60,000 bases of DNA from Apostichopus japonicus (lineage: Eukaryota > Echinodermata > Holothuroidea > Aspidochirotida > Stichopodidae). The translations under genes were made by a program, and so were the position numbers. The DNA is taken from NCBI RefSeq assembly GCF_037975245.1, contig NC_092568.1, positions 40,356,631-40,416,630 on the forward strand, read 5' to 3'. Below the pieces are notes generated by a model, which had not been told where the DNA came from, searched no databases, and saw only the letters and a list, made by a program, of their open reading frames with translations. Of this stretch, positions 49,605 through 60,000 are shown piece after piece; position 1 is the stretch's first letter; every line of letters begins with the position of its first letter.

Positions 49605-52600
49605 TTTTCGTAGCGGGCGTCAGAGGACCCAGAAAGTAGGCCCAGCGGGAAAACAAAATGCGAAGTTGACATACCTTTTTGGCTTTGTAGCGGGCGTCAG
49701 AGCGCTTAGAAAATAGGCCAGCGGGGAAACCAAATACGAATTTAACAGGCCATTTTGGCAAAGAAATTGTTGTTGTAACGGCATACCATGGGGTGTTTTC
49801 TAATAGAGGAGGACACCCTCTACCACCCCTCTTCCGCTTCCCCGGGGGCAACTTTTCGTAGCGGGCGTCAGAGGACCCAGAAAGTAGGCCCAGCGGGAAA
49901 ACAAATACGAATTTAACAGGCCATTTTGGCAAACAAATTGTTGTTGTAACGGCATACCATGGGGTGTTTTCGAGTAGAGGGGGACACCCTCTACCACCCC
50001 TCTTCCGCTTCCCCGGGGGCAACTCTTCGTAGCCGGCGTCAGAGGACCCAGAAAGTAGGCCCAACGGGAAAACAAAATGCGAAGTTGACATGCCTTTTGG
50101 CAAAGAAATCGTCGTTGTAACGGCATACCATGGGGTGTTTTCGAGTAGAGGGGGACACCCTCTACCACCCCTCTTCCGCTTCCCCGGGGGCAACTTTTAG
50201 TAGCGGGCGTCAGAGCGCTTAGAAAATTGGCCAGCAGGAAACCAAATACGAATTTGACATGCCATTTTGGCAAAGAAATCGTCGTTGTAACGGCATACCA
50301 TGGGGTGTTTTCGAGTAGGGGGGGACACCCTCTACCACCCCTCTTCCGCTTCCCCGGGGGCAACTCTTTGTAGCGGGCGTCAGAGGACCCAGAAAGTAGG
50401 CCCAGGGGGAAACCAAATGCGAAGTTGACATGACTTTTTGGCAAAGAAATCGTCGTTGTAACGGCATACCATGGGGTGTTTTCGAATAGAGGGGGACACC
50501 CTCTACCACCCCTCTTCCGCTTCCCCGGGGGCAACTTTTCGTAGCGGGCGTCAGAGGACCCAGAAAGTAGGCCCAGCGGGAAAACAAAATGCGAAATTGA
50601 CATGCCTTTTTGGCAAAAAAATCGTCGCTGTAACGGCATACCATGGGGTGTTTTCGAGTAGAGGGGGACACCCTCTACCACCCCTCTTCCGCTTCCCCGG
50701 GGGCAACTTTTCGTAGCGGGCGTCAGAGGACCCAGAAAGTAGGCCCAGGGGGAAACCAAATGCGAAGTTGACATGACTTTTTGGCAAAGAAATCGTCGTT
50801 GTAACGGCATACCATGGGGTGTTTTCGAGTAGAGGGGGACACCCTCTACCACCCCTCGTCCGCTTCCCCGGGGGCAACTTTTAGTAGCGGGCGTCAGAGC
50901 GCTTAGAAAATTGGCCAGCGGGGAAACCAAATACGAATTTGACATGCCATTTTGGCAAGGAAATCGTCGTTGTAACGGCATACCATGGGGTGTTTTCGAG
51001 TAGAGGGGGACACACTCTACCACCCCTCTTCCGCTTTCCCGGGGGCAACTCTTCGTAGCGGGCGTCAGAGGACCCAGAAAGTAGGCCCAGCAGGAAAACA
51101 AAATGCGAATTTGACATGCCTTTTTGGCAAAGAAATCGTCGTTGTAACGGCATACCATGGGGTGTTTTCGAGTAGAGGGGGACACCCTCTACCACCCCTC
51201 TTCCGCTTCCCCGGGGGCAACTTTTAGTAGCGGGCGTCAGAGCGCTTAGAAAATTGGCCAGCGGGGAAACCAAATACGAATTTAAAAGGCCATTTTGGCA
51301 AAGAAATCGTCGTTGTAACGGCATACCATGGGGTGTTTTCGAGTAGAGGGGGACACACTCTACCACCCCTCTTCCGCTTCCCCGGGGGCAACTCTTCGTA
51401 GCGGGCGTCAGAGGACCCAGAAAGTAGGCCCAGCAGGAAAACAAAATGCGAATTTGACATGCCTTTTTGGCAAAGAAATCGTCGTTGTAACGGCATACCA
51501 TGGGGTGTTTTCGAGTAGAGGGGGACACCCTCTACCACCCCTCTTCCGCTTCCCCGGGGGCAACTTTTAGTAGCGGGCGTCAGAGCGCTTAGAAAATTGG
51601 CCAGCGGGGAAACCAAATACGAATTTAAAAGGCCATTTTGGCAAAGAAATCGTCGTTGTAACGGCATACCATGGGGTGTTTTCGAGTAGAGGGGGACACA
51701 CTCTCCCACCCCTCTTCCGCTTTCCCGGGGGCAACTCTTCGTAGCGGGCGTCAGAGGACCCAGAAAGTGGGCCCAGCGGGAAAACAAAATGCGAAATTGA
51801 CATGACTTTTTGGCAAAGAAATCGTCGTTGTAACGGCATACCATGGGGTGTTTTCGAGTAGAGGGGGACACCCTCTACCACCCCTCGTCCGCTTCCCCGG
51901 GGGCAACTTTTAGTAGCGGGCGTCAGAGCGCTTAGAAAATTGGCCAGCGGGGAAACCAAATACGAATTTAAAAGGCCATTTTGGCAAAGAAATCGTCGTT
52001 GTAACGGCATACCATGGGGTGTTTTCGAGTAGAGGGGGACACACTCTACCACCCCTCTTCCGCTTTCCCGGGGGCAACTCTTCGTAGCGGGCGTCAGAGG
52101 ACCCAGAAAGTAGGCCCAGCAGGAAAACAAAATGCGAATTTGACATGCCTTTTTGGCAAAGAAATCGTCGTTGTAACGGCATACCATGGGGTGTTTTCGA
52201 GTAGAGGGGGACACCCTCTACCACCCCTCTTCCGCTTCCCCGGGGGCAACTTTTAGTAGCGGGCGTCAGAGCGCTTAGAAAATTGGCCAGCGGGGAAACC
52301 AAATACGAATTTGACATGCCATTTTGGCAAAGAAATCGTCGTTGTAACGGCATACCATGGGGTGTTTTCGAGTAGAGGGGGACACACTCTACCACCCCTC
52401 TTCCGCTTCCCCGGGGGCAACTCTTCGTAGCGGGCGTCAGAGGACCCAGAAAGTAGGCCCAGCAGGAAAACAAAATGCGAATTTGACATGCCTTTTTGGC
52501 AAAGAAATCGTCGTTGTAACGGCATACCATGGGGTGTTTTCGAGTAGAGGGGGACACCCTCTACCACCCCTCTTCCGCTTCCCCGGGGGCAACTTTTAGT

Positions 52601-53530
52601 AGCGGGCGTCAGAGCGCTTAGAAAATTGGCCAGCGGGGAAACCAAATACGAATTTAAAAGGCCATTTTGGCAAAGAAATCGTCGTTGTAACGGCATACCA
52701 TGGGGTGTTTTCGAGTAGAGGGGGACACCCTCTACCACCCCTCTTCCGCTTCCCCGGGGGCAACTTTTCGTAGCGGGCGTCAGAGGACCCAGAAAGTAGG
52801 CCCAGGGGGAAACCAAATGCGAAGTTGACATGACTTTTTGGCAAAGAAATCGTCGTTGTAACGGCATACCATGGGGTGTTTTCGAGTAGAGGGGGACACC
52901 CTCTACCACCCCTCTTCCGCTTCCCCGGGGGCAACTTTTAGTAGCGGGCGTCAGAGCGCTTAGAAAATTGGCCAGCGGGGAAACCAAATACGAATTTAAA
53001 AGGCCATTTTGGCAAAGAAATCGTCGTTGTAACGGCATACCATGGGGTGTTTTCGAGTAGAGGGGGACACACTCTACCACCCCTCTTCCGCTTCCCCGGG
53101 GGCAACTCTTCGTAGCGGGCGTCAGAGGACCCAGAAAGTAGGCCCAGCAGGAAAACAAAATGCGAATTTGACATGCCTTTTTGGCAAAGAAATCGTCGTT
53201 GTAACGGCATACCATGGGGTGTTTTCGAGTAGAGGGGGACACCCTCTACCACCCTTCTTCCGCTTCCCCGGGGGCAACTTTTAGTAGCGGGCGTCAAAGC
53301 GCTTAGAAAATTGGCCAGCGGGGAAACCAAATACGAATTTAAAAGGCCATTTTGGCAAAGAAATCGTCGTTGTAACGGCATACCATGGGGTGTTTTCGAG
53401 TAGAGGAGGACACACTCTACCACCCCTCTTCCGCTTCCCCGGGGGCAACTCTTCGTAGCGGGCGTCAGAGGACCCAGAAAGTAGACCTAGCGGAAAATAA
53501 ATGCGAATTTGACATGCATTTGGCAAACAA
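49605..53530. repeat. Satellite array, about 171 bp monomers arranged as 343 bp dimers
   Basis: GTAGCGGGCGTCAGAG recurs every 171-172 bases about 23 times. Two monomer types alternate over much of the array: type A (GCGCTTAGAAAATTGGCC) and type B (GGACCCAGAAAGTAGGCC). Together they form 343-base dimers. The left edge has a shortened unit (49612-49688). Long - strand open frames of 150-461 codons run through it but repeat every dimer and have no family resemblance; they reflect stop-poor monomers. Confidence 0.97.
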
Positions 53531-53850
53531 CTCGTCGTTTTAAAGGCAAGACCAGCACGCCTTGGATCACTAAACCAATGGGTCATCTGAATTATTGCGT
53601 AGTACCCGGTCCAAAGAGTTCTTGACCAATTCAAATGTCCACTTTATCATGACTTCTTAAATGAATGTAACGGGACATGAAATAAAATCTTTAGGCCCTA
53701 ATCAAGACCAGACAAATCGTCGTTGTAAAGGCAAGACCAGCACGCCTTGGACCACCTAACCAATGGGTCATATGAATTCTAAGGACACTGTCGAAGAGTA
53801 CCATAATGCGTCTTACACTGGTCCAAAGAGTGCTTGACCAAAAAAAAAAT
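53525..53850. repeat. Diverged direct duplication at the right edge of the satellite
   Basis: AGGCAAGACCAGCACGCCTTGG and following ACCAATGGGTCAT occur near 53545 and 53730 (first motif shortened to its shared core). Each copy is preceded by a remnant of the satellite's AATCGTCGTTGTAA segment. Confidence 0.8.
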
Positions 53851-55930
53851 GACTACTGTACAATCATTATCCAGTAGATTCATCAATATCTTCTTTTTTT
53901 TGAAGTTTTAATCTACGTGTGTACCAGTGTGGTGATAGATAACAAAAAGCAACACGTACCTTTGGCGCGCAAGTTTAATGCTTTTTGTTGCTTTCCGATC
54001 TTCAGCATACAAAGTAATTTCCTTCCATTCCCGAGAAACACACGCGCACTTTTTTGGGGGGGGGGCGGGGTGGTGCGCACCTTAGCTCAACTCCTTTTCT
54101 CGGAATGAAGGGATTTACTATGTAATAGTTCTACCCAGACATATCCTCTATGACGAAATCCCTTTCTGATTTATTTGTGGTCTCTATTAGTCATAGTTGC
54201 TAATGAACCAATCCAAGTTACCCTATATTGCCATTCACTGTTTTGATTTTATCGTGTTCCCATGTGCTTGTCCTTTCTTTTAGCGATTTTTCAATTCATC
54301 GTTTCTGTTGGAGTGTAGAAGGCAGATCCACCGTAAGAAGTTTCACTGGGTTTCTTCCAACTAAACATAGACCAGAGTTAGTGTGAGTTTTAAGTAAATT
54401 TTCTTTTTATTCAGTTTTACCTAAATATTAATTATAACTTCCATAATATAATACAAATTTTACTCAATACACAATACACATTCAATCCATAGACAAAAGT
54501 GCCACATTTTAGTTCAATTTTACGTTTCTTTATAGTAAGTCAACATTACACTTTCTAATCCCTAACAATTTTATTTAATGTATATATTCTTCGGTAATAA
54601 AATTAGGCTATTTGTTGAGTCAATTATGGGAGTATAGAAGTCAGGATAAATATTACATGTTTTATATCCACCCCCCCCCCTCCCCCAATTTATTCTCTGA
54701 ATGGATTGAAATGTACTTGCAGAAGTGTAATGTTCATGACAAAATTACTTTAATCTGGTAAAATTGATACACTTTTTCCTATCTATATGTGCAAAGATGT
54801 TCCATTTCCCTAATACTCAATACTTCATAAGAGTCTTATAAGACAAATGTGAAGGAGCGGAACAAAGGACCATGCGTTCTGATTGTAATTTAATGATTCA
54901 TTCAGGATGTTTCCTAGAAGTTTCTTCGTTTCATTAAATGCACCCTCTCGTAAAAGAGCGCTTAAACATTAGGCTCTAACTAATCGATACCGATGTACGA
55001 ACTGACTGCCTACCATCATCAACGTCCATGGAATTACCTTTAAAAGGCTAAGAGTTCATATTTATCATAGCGTGATTGCTCCCTTGCGTCGAACCATTAA
55101 AATTCTTAAGTGATAGATAACTGAAAGAATCTGCAGCATGTTGTATTTTTTTTCGCATTTGTATTCCCAAATGAATTAAAAATCGGAAACAGTCACAATT
55201 TCGTTCTTTCCTTCTACGAATGCCTGACCCACGTTAGTGAAGTTAAAGTGATATAGTTCAATGTTTGAACGTTACTGCATGTGTCATTAATGCATGGTAG
55301 GCCTAGGGGATGGTTTATTTCTTTGATGTTTGTTCGACTGTAAGCTTCAGTTGAGCTTTTAGGACATGCCTGCTACAAGCCTGCTACAGCCTTGCTACAG
55401 CCCTGGAAAGATGCTGTCGCTTTATGCCATTGTGTTCAAATAACTGCCACATTGCAATGTTTCCCCTTTGATTAGGCTGAAATTTAGTGATTTTCGCAAG
55501 TTTAAGTGTTATATGTGCTGACATATTGATGAATTCGGAAGTCATTTAGAGGTAACTGTCTAAACTTGTATAAACTTTCCTTCAGAATTTGGCCCTACAT
55601 AAACATGCGGTCATTAATTGGAATGCACTGAAAACAAGTTCTCTTTTTTCATTCATTGATTGTCCAAAGTGCAATTTGTAATGCTAACTGCTTACTGTAT
55701 ATCACACCAAGTTGAAGGATTATGCAAAAATTATTTTGTTTTTTAAGAAACATTATTTTATATTTTTTTGCTGAAGGCGGAAAGAATATCATGCGGTGAC
55801 CATGGTGTGCGTAGATGTGACCATTAAAATATAAAGAAATGCATAAGCTTCCGCTGGGAAACCCTGGCATTATACGATCGATGTTCAGAATGCTCGTACA
55901 ACCGACAGAATTTTCGTTTGAGTCCCAAGG
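53851..55930. other. Non-coding, no gene recognised
   Basis: Contains G-runs (54057-54067) and C-runs (54671-54680). No exon with family resemblance was recognised. Confidence 0.4.
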
Positions 55931-55940
55931 CTTCCAAAGG

Positions 55941-56014
55941 CAGCGGCGTAACGCCTATGGGCTCGGACGGGGCAAATCCAGGGGCCCCGACCAAAGGGGG
56001 CTCCCGCTGCACTG
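55941..56014. mobile_element. Possible hAT-type terminal fragment
   Basis: CAGCGGCGTAACGCC followed by GC-rich GGGGCCCCGACC and GCTGCACTG resembles terminal segments of hAT elements. No target duplication was found. Confidence 0.25.
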
Positions 56015-56283
56015 ATGTACAGAACTTAGAAGAGGGGTACTTTTTTTTTGAAACGGAACGTTTTCGTTGGAAAAGAAACTATAAACGAGACAATAGACAT
56101 ATTTTTTCTGTGCGTGAATACGTTCGTCATAAATCATATGCCCCTGCAGCTGCAAATCTCGTATCCTTCTTTCCTCACGACTGACTCAAGAGCCTGAGGT
56201 ACACACTGGAACTTGATAGGCTACGCTGGTACATATTATAGCGAAATAGCGCCTCTAATTTCAATGAATTCGCTCTCGGTCAG

Positions 56284-56400
56284 GGTTGCCACATGACATT
56301 GGCCGATAACTGGCCAAATGACACAAATTCGACATATTTTGAACCCCTTTGGCTGATGCTTTCCTCAGCTATCGGCCAAATCGCCGATGCCTAAGATTTG
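56284..56400. mobile_element. Possible hAT-type terminal fragment
   Basis: CAGGGTTGCCACATGACATT has a hAT-style start, and the segment carries repeated TTGGCC/CGGCCAAAT motifs. The partner end was not found. Confidence 0.25.
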
Positions 56401-57048
56401 TGTGTGGATTTGTATGTTTCCGTATCAGACAGTAAATCGAATTTGCTGAACTCATAAATGGGTAGGAGGAGGGGGGGGGGGTCACACATATAGACAGTGT
56501 TTGTTTTAAATAATCATATCCCAAATCCTACATTTTAAATTTCACAGAGCCTAAGGTTGGTCTTAACCGTCGCAGAATCTGCCTGAAATCAAGAGCAGAA
56601 AGTAGACCAGCATGTTCTCAAGATGATGGTCGGTTCGAATGAGCATTTTCCCATCAAAAAGGTAAGTTTATATAATCCGGTATATTCTTCGGTAAGTTCC
56701 GGGTCGTGTTGTACAACCTTAACCGTGATAGGCGTCCTATTTCTTTAACCTAGGGTAATCATACATGACGGGACCAGGCAGCAATATAGAATATTGAATC
56801 GTGACTCTATTATAACAAAAGCAGACCAGCAAACCTCTTGTCACATGTCTGGGCTTTCGGACTTCACCTCTATACCTGTTTGAATAATGACGGCAAATTA
56901 GCAGATGAAATAATGGACAAATTAGCAGATGAAATAATGGTTAACTGACATATGGCCGTTTTACAGGGATATCCATGATCAGGGTGTAACACAAACGAAA
57001 TGATGCAGCTTTAAACTACAGATCGGTGGTTTATAATATACTATACAC

Positions 57049-57160
57049 CAGTGTTTCTCAACGTGGGCTATATTGCCCCTGGAGGTGATGGAGCACTTGA
57101 GGGGGCGATAATTCGACAGAGTGCGATAGGGGTGGGGGGGGTCGACTTTTTGCCAGAAAG
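57049..57160. mobile_element. Possible hAT-type left end
   Basis: CAGTGTTTCTCAACGTGGGC matches the common hAT terminus CAGTGTTTCTCAA. No matching right end lies nearby, so it is truncated or the other end has diverged. Confidence 0.4.
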
Positions 57161-57510
57161 TAAAGGTACAATTTTATCTAAGCTCCTAGCTTGTAGACCT
57201 AATAGTTCAGTACTTCGATTCATAAACTTCTTACAATTATGTATTCTTTGTACACATTGCTAAACGGGTGTGATTTGTGGTAGCGGCATTAATATGCCTT
57301 ACGAGGGTAATATGCACCAGTTCCACCCCCTGATTTACGAAGAAAAAAGTTAAATAGTATTTATTTTATATATCTGTAAACAAGAAATAAATAAACAATT
57401 TATAAACAAGAAATAATAAATAAATAAACAAGATGTGTGCCTTTTGCTCCATGTCATTGCCGTAGTGATAATTACACGCAGACGTGCACTTTTGCAGTTC
57501 AAGCTGCCCT

Positions 57511-57907
57511 CAAGAGCGGCAGAGCCGGCGCACACCCCCCCCCCCCCATAAGTTTATGTAAAGCATGCATGTTTAGGGATATGTTTCAATTTCAAAATGG
57601 CCTTTCCAAACCTTCCATCTTGCTACATCAAAATGGGCAAAAAATATATATTAAATTTACTTTAAAAGCAAAATATAGCCTCAAATTATATAAAAGGACC
57701 ATTAAATATTCAAAAAATTCTCAGACCCCCTCCTCCAGGACGGCAACCAAAAACCGTATACATTACTTCAAAAGTTCCCTTAAAAAATAATGCCCCACCA
57801 CCTCTGCGAAGCGCGCGAAATTGTTTGTACAATTCTTTGTCGGGGACTTAGCTGCCCTGTTAGGGACCTTAGGCCCCGTGTCGCGGATATCCTGGCGCCA
57901 CCACTGC
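57511..57907. mobile_element. Possible MITE with diverged ends
   Basis: The left side CAAGAGCGGCAGAGCCGGCG and the right side CCTGGCGCCACCACTG could be diverged inverted termini. No target duplication is seen. The interior segment around 57598-57640 (TTTCCAAACCTTCCATCTTG) recurs inverted at 58783-58825. Confidence 0.4.
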
Positions 57908-58051
57908 TTTTATATGAAAAGTCATAGAATTATCTATGAAAAAAACGAAGTCACATACCATTACCAATATTTTTAGGATGATAATTTCGTCCACCCTTAC
58001 TCAACCAAATAAACTTACCTTACTGCAGCTGTCATTCTTGACGTTTAAAGG

Positions 58052-58389
58052 CAAGGGCGTAGGAACCGGGGGGGGAAGTATCATTCTGCCCCCCCCCCCC
58101 GCTTCGCAAGTCAGAAAACCCCTTTTTCATTTCCAAATGAGAGAAAAATCTCATTTGGAGCACCAAATTGCATCTCAGGACAGGTGAAAATGCAAAATTA
58201 TATACAAAATGCAGTGGGTGGGTTGAAGTGTGCTATATTGCACCAAATTGCATCTGAGGCCACCTGGAAATGCAAAAAAAAAAATCCAAAGGGGAGGGGG
58301 ACACCATCTCCCCTTAGACCCCTCCCCCAGGCCGGCCATCAGTCTTCAGCCCCCCCCCCCCCACTCAAAAGTACCTTCCTACGTCACTG
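58052..58389. mobile_element. hAT MITE, family F1 copy 2 (inverted)
   Basis: Starts CAAGGGCGTAGGAACC and ends TTCCTACGTCACTG. Its interior matches 12917-13288 in reverse orientation along its length, including the AGATGCAATTTGGTGC blocks. The 8-base duplication is not recognisable here, so this copy or its flank has changed. Confidence 0.85.
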
Positions 58390-58774
58390 AAAGCGGAAGT
58401 ATTTTCAATCTGGAGAGGGGCAACAGTTTAAAAGGGCACTTTTATGGAAATGTATACGGTTTGTGATCGCCTTCTTGGGGGGGTGGGGGTCTTAGGGTAG
58501 GGGGACACGAACTTTGATTTAACTAAGGGACCCTAGGTGCATTCTGGTTCTATATTTTATATTCAATATATGAGCCTATTTTCAAAAATCTGTTTAACTT
58601 TTGGTTAGTCTGACCGATATAAACGGTTTTAATTAAGGTGGATAAGCAAGTTGCATCGCTCTGAGAAAGTGAATACTTAAGGGTCCTTAGATGTAATCAG
58701 CACTACCGAAATGGTATGGAACACATGGAGCATATATACTTACATGTATAGAAAAGTAATACACACGATATATA

Positions 58775-58920
58775 TTTGTTTACCCATTTTGATGGGGCAC
58801 TATGGAAGGTTTGGAAAGGGTCATTTTAAATCTGTAAAAAGGGCCCCTTAACAGAGGAGGGATTACAGGGGGCAAGCGGGGGAATTTGTCCCCCACCCCC
58901 CCCCCTTCACTTTTCCCCGA
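58775..58920. repeat. Inverted partner of the repeat near 57600
   Basis: CCATTTTGATGGGGCACTAT then GGAAGGTTTGGAAAGGG is the reverse complement, with changes, of 57598-57640. A long C-run follows. It is probably another MITE fragment. Confidence 0.5.
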
Positions 58921-59170
58921 CCTTTTTGAATTTTGGGTTGTCGTATTTTCCATCTGATTCGGCCGGTAATTTGGCCGGTTAAGACTCAGAAGTGCATCCA
59001 ACTGTCCGGTAACATTTTGTTCTTGGGCGTAAAAAATATCTGAAAGGAAAATACTGACAACTTCTTGGTGTGAATGGGCCAAATGCAACATTGGTTCTCA
59101 TTTTTTTCCCGTGGGCTTCGCGCGCGTACAATTATGTCATACATCTCACGCACATATATACACAAACACA

Positions 59171-59391
59171 CTTATATATATATATATATATATATACAAT
59201 AGACAAGATATACAATTTACTCCATATTCTGGAATATGGTGTAAATTGTATATCTTGTCTGTATGTGATATTATTGCTCTACTACGGTTTTGAGCACTTT
59301 CTGCTACTAGTACTACTGATTATACTTATACGTGTGATATATATATATATATAGATATATGTATATATATATATACATAAACATATATTTA

Positions 59392-59437
<46 letters not shown>
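59171..59437. repeat. (AT)n tracts flanking a 60 bp palindrome
   Basis: Pure TA runs lie at about 59173-59196 and 59390-59437, with mixed TA-rich sequence near 59335. The palindrome is at 59201-59260. Confidence 0.9.
59201..59260. repeat. Near-perfect palindrome, 29 bp stem
   Basis: AGACAAGATATACAATTTAC (59201-59220) and on to 59229 pairs with 59232-59260, with a single mismatch (59221 against 59240) and a 2-base loop. Confidence 0.93.
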
Positions 59438-59439
<2 letters not shown>

Positions 59440-59458
59440 TGTTTGCACGGGTTATCAG

Positions 59459-60000
59459 GGTACCCGGGTACCCGCCCGACGCGATACTACCCGGTTCCTA
59501 ATTTATTACCCGAATCCTACGCAAAGTGTGATTTAAAAAAAAAAAAAAAAAAAATTGGCAAACCGACGGTTAGGCAGATTTCGCATTGACTTAGTGTGGT
59601 GTTAGGCTACAATGTGGTCGAAGATAACAGCAATAACGGAGGTACCCGCCCGACGCGATACTACCCGGTTCCTAATTTATTACCCGAATCCTACGCAAAG
59701 TGTGATTTCAAAAAAAAATTGCAAACCGATGGTTAGGCAGATTTCCCATTGACTTAGTGTGTTGTTAGGCTACCATGTGGTCGAAGATAACAGCAATAAC
59801 GAAAGTATTTTTTCCATTGATATCTTATAACTGCGTCACAATTTCAGCTAATAAACAGATGGCTAGGCTAGATTACCCCCATTGACTTAGTGTGGTGTTA
59901 GGCAACCATGTGGTCGAACGTAACAGCAATAACGAAAGTATTTTTTCCATGGATGTCTTATAACTGCGTCACAACTTCAGCAAATAAACAGATGGTTAGG
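59459..60000. repeat. Tandem duplication of about 175 bp, running off the window
   Basis: GGTACCCGCCCGACGCGATA recurs at about 59465 and 59640 with near-identical following sequence. The inner block TTGACTTAGTGTGGTGTTAG recurs again near 59885, so a shorter unit continues. The start GTGTTTGCACGGGT with TACCCGGGTACCCG suggests a hAT-like end (weak). Confidence 0.8.

Noticed and set aside
49594-53634. Long - strand open frames (up to 461 codons) with repeated PPGKRKRGGRGCPP blocks, as if a repeat protein.
   Set aside because: They follow the satellite monomer exactly, change frame at each 343 bp dimer, have matching open frames on the + strand, and resemble no known protein.
53952-54010. Candidate first exon of poly(A) polymerase (ATG...AAAG|GTACGT on the - strand).
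   Set aside because: It ends in phase 1 while exon 2 needs phase 2, and its sequence does not resemble the family N terminus.

Overview
The window reads as nuclear DNA of an animal. Genes are split by long GT-AG introns, minisatellites and satellites are abundant, and DNA-transposon remnants (hAT, PIF/Harbinger) and LINE debris are common. There are no operons, ribosome binding sites or bacterial-style gene packing. The two recognisable proteins are very close to their vertebrate counterparts. With the style of repeats, this suggests a deuterostome marine invertebrate, possibly an echinoderm; that placement is inference and could be wrong.

Only two protein-coding genes can be supported, and they face each other tail to tail. 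On the + strand, 15585-23201 holds a complete gene for the 26S proteasome ATPase Rpt2 (PSMC1): 12 coding exons, 441 codons, with the ATG alone on exon 1. On the - strand, 45899 down to 29505 holds 17 exons of the canonical nuclear poly(A) polymerase (PAPOLA family), about 749 codons. They include all three catalytic aspartates, the RNA-binding domain, the first nuclear localisation signal, a duplicated second signal, and the natural stop. Only the short first coding exon (about 12 residues) is not found. About 6.3 kb of repeat-bearing DNA separates the two stop codons. The genes act in different processes (protein degradation, mRNA 3'-end formation), so there is no operon-like link.

Layout: 1-15.4 kb, non-coding with two large minisatellites (26 bp and 37 bp units), a 1.4 kb hAT-like element, a 372 bp hAT MITE and one candidate 25-nt exon of an unknown - strand gene. 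15.4-24.2 kb, PSMC1, with a 150 bp tandem repeat in intron 10. 24.2-29.5 kb, intergenic, with a second 150 bp array. 29.5-45.9 kb, the poly(A) polymerase gene. Its introns hold a 105 bp higher-order array, a 32 bp minisatellite, a Harbinger MITE with a transposase relic, a 61 bp array that copies a splice donor, a 98 bp array and a hAT MITE. 46-49.6 kb, LINE debris. 49.6-53.5 kb, a roughly 171 bp satellite organised as 343 bp dimers. 53.5-60 kb, transposon ends, a near-perfect 60 bp palindrome and a fresh tandem duplication.

No new defence or metabolic system is visible. The most unusual signals are the six evenly spaced copies of one splice donor in the poly(A) polymerase gene, the in-exon duplication of its nuclear localisation/SUMO-like module, and an intron made almost entirely of a 105 bp higher-order repeat.
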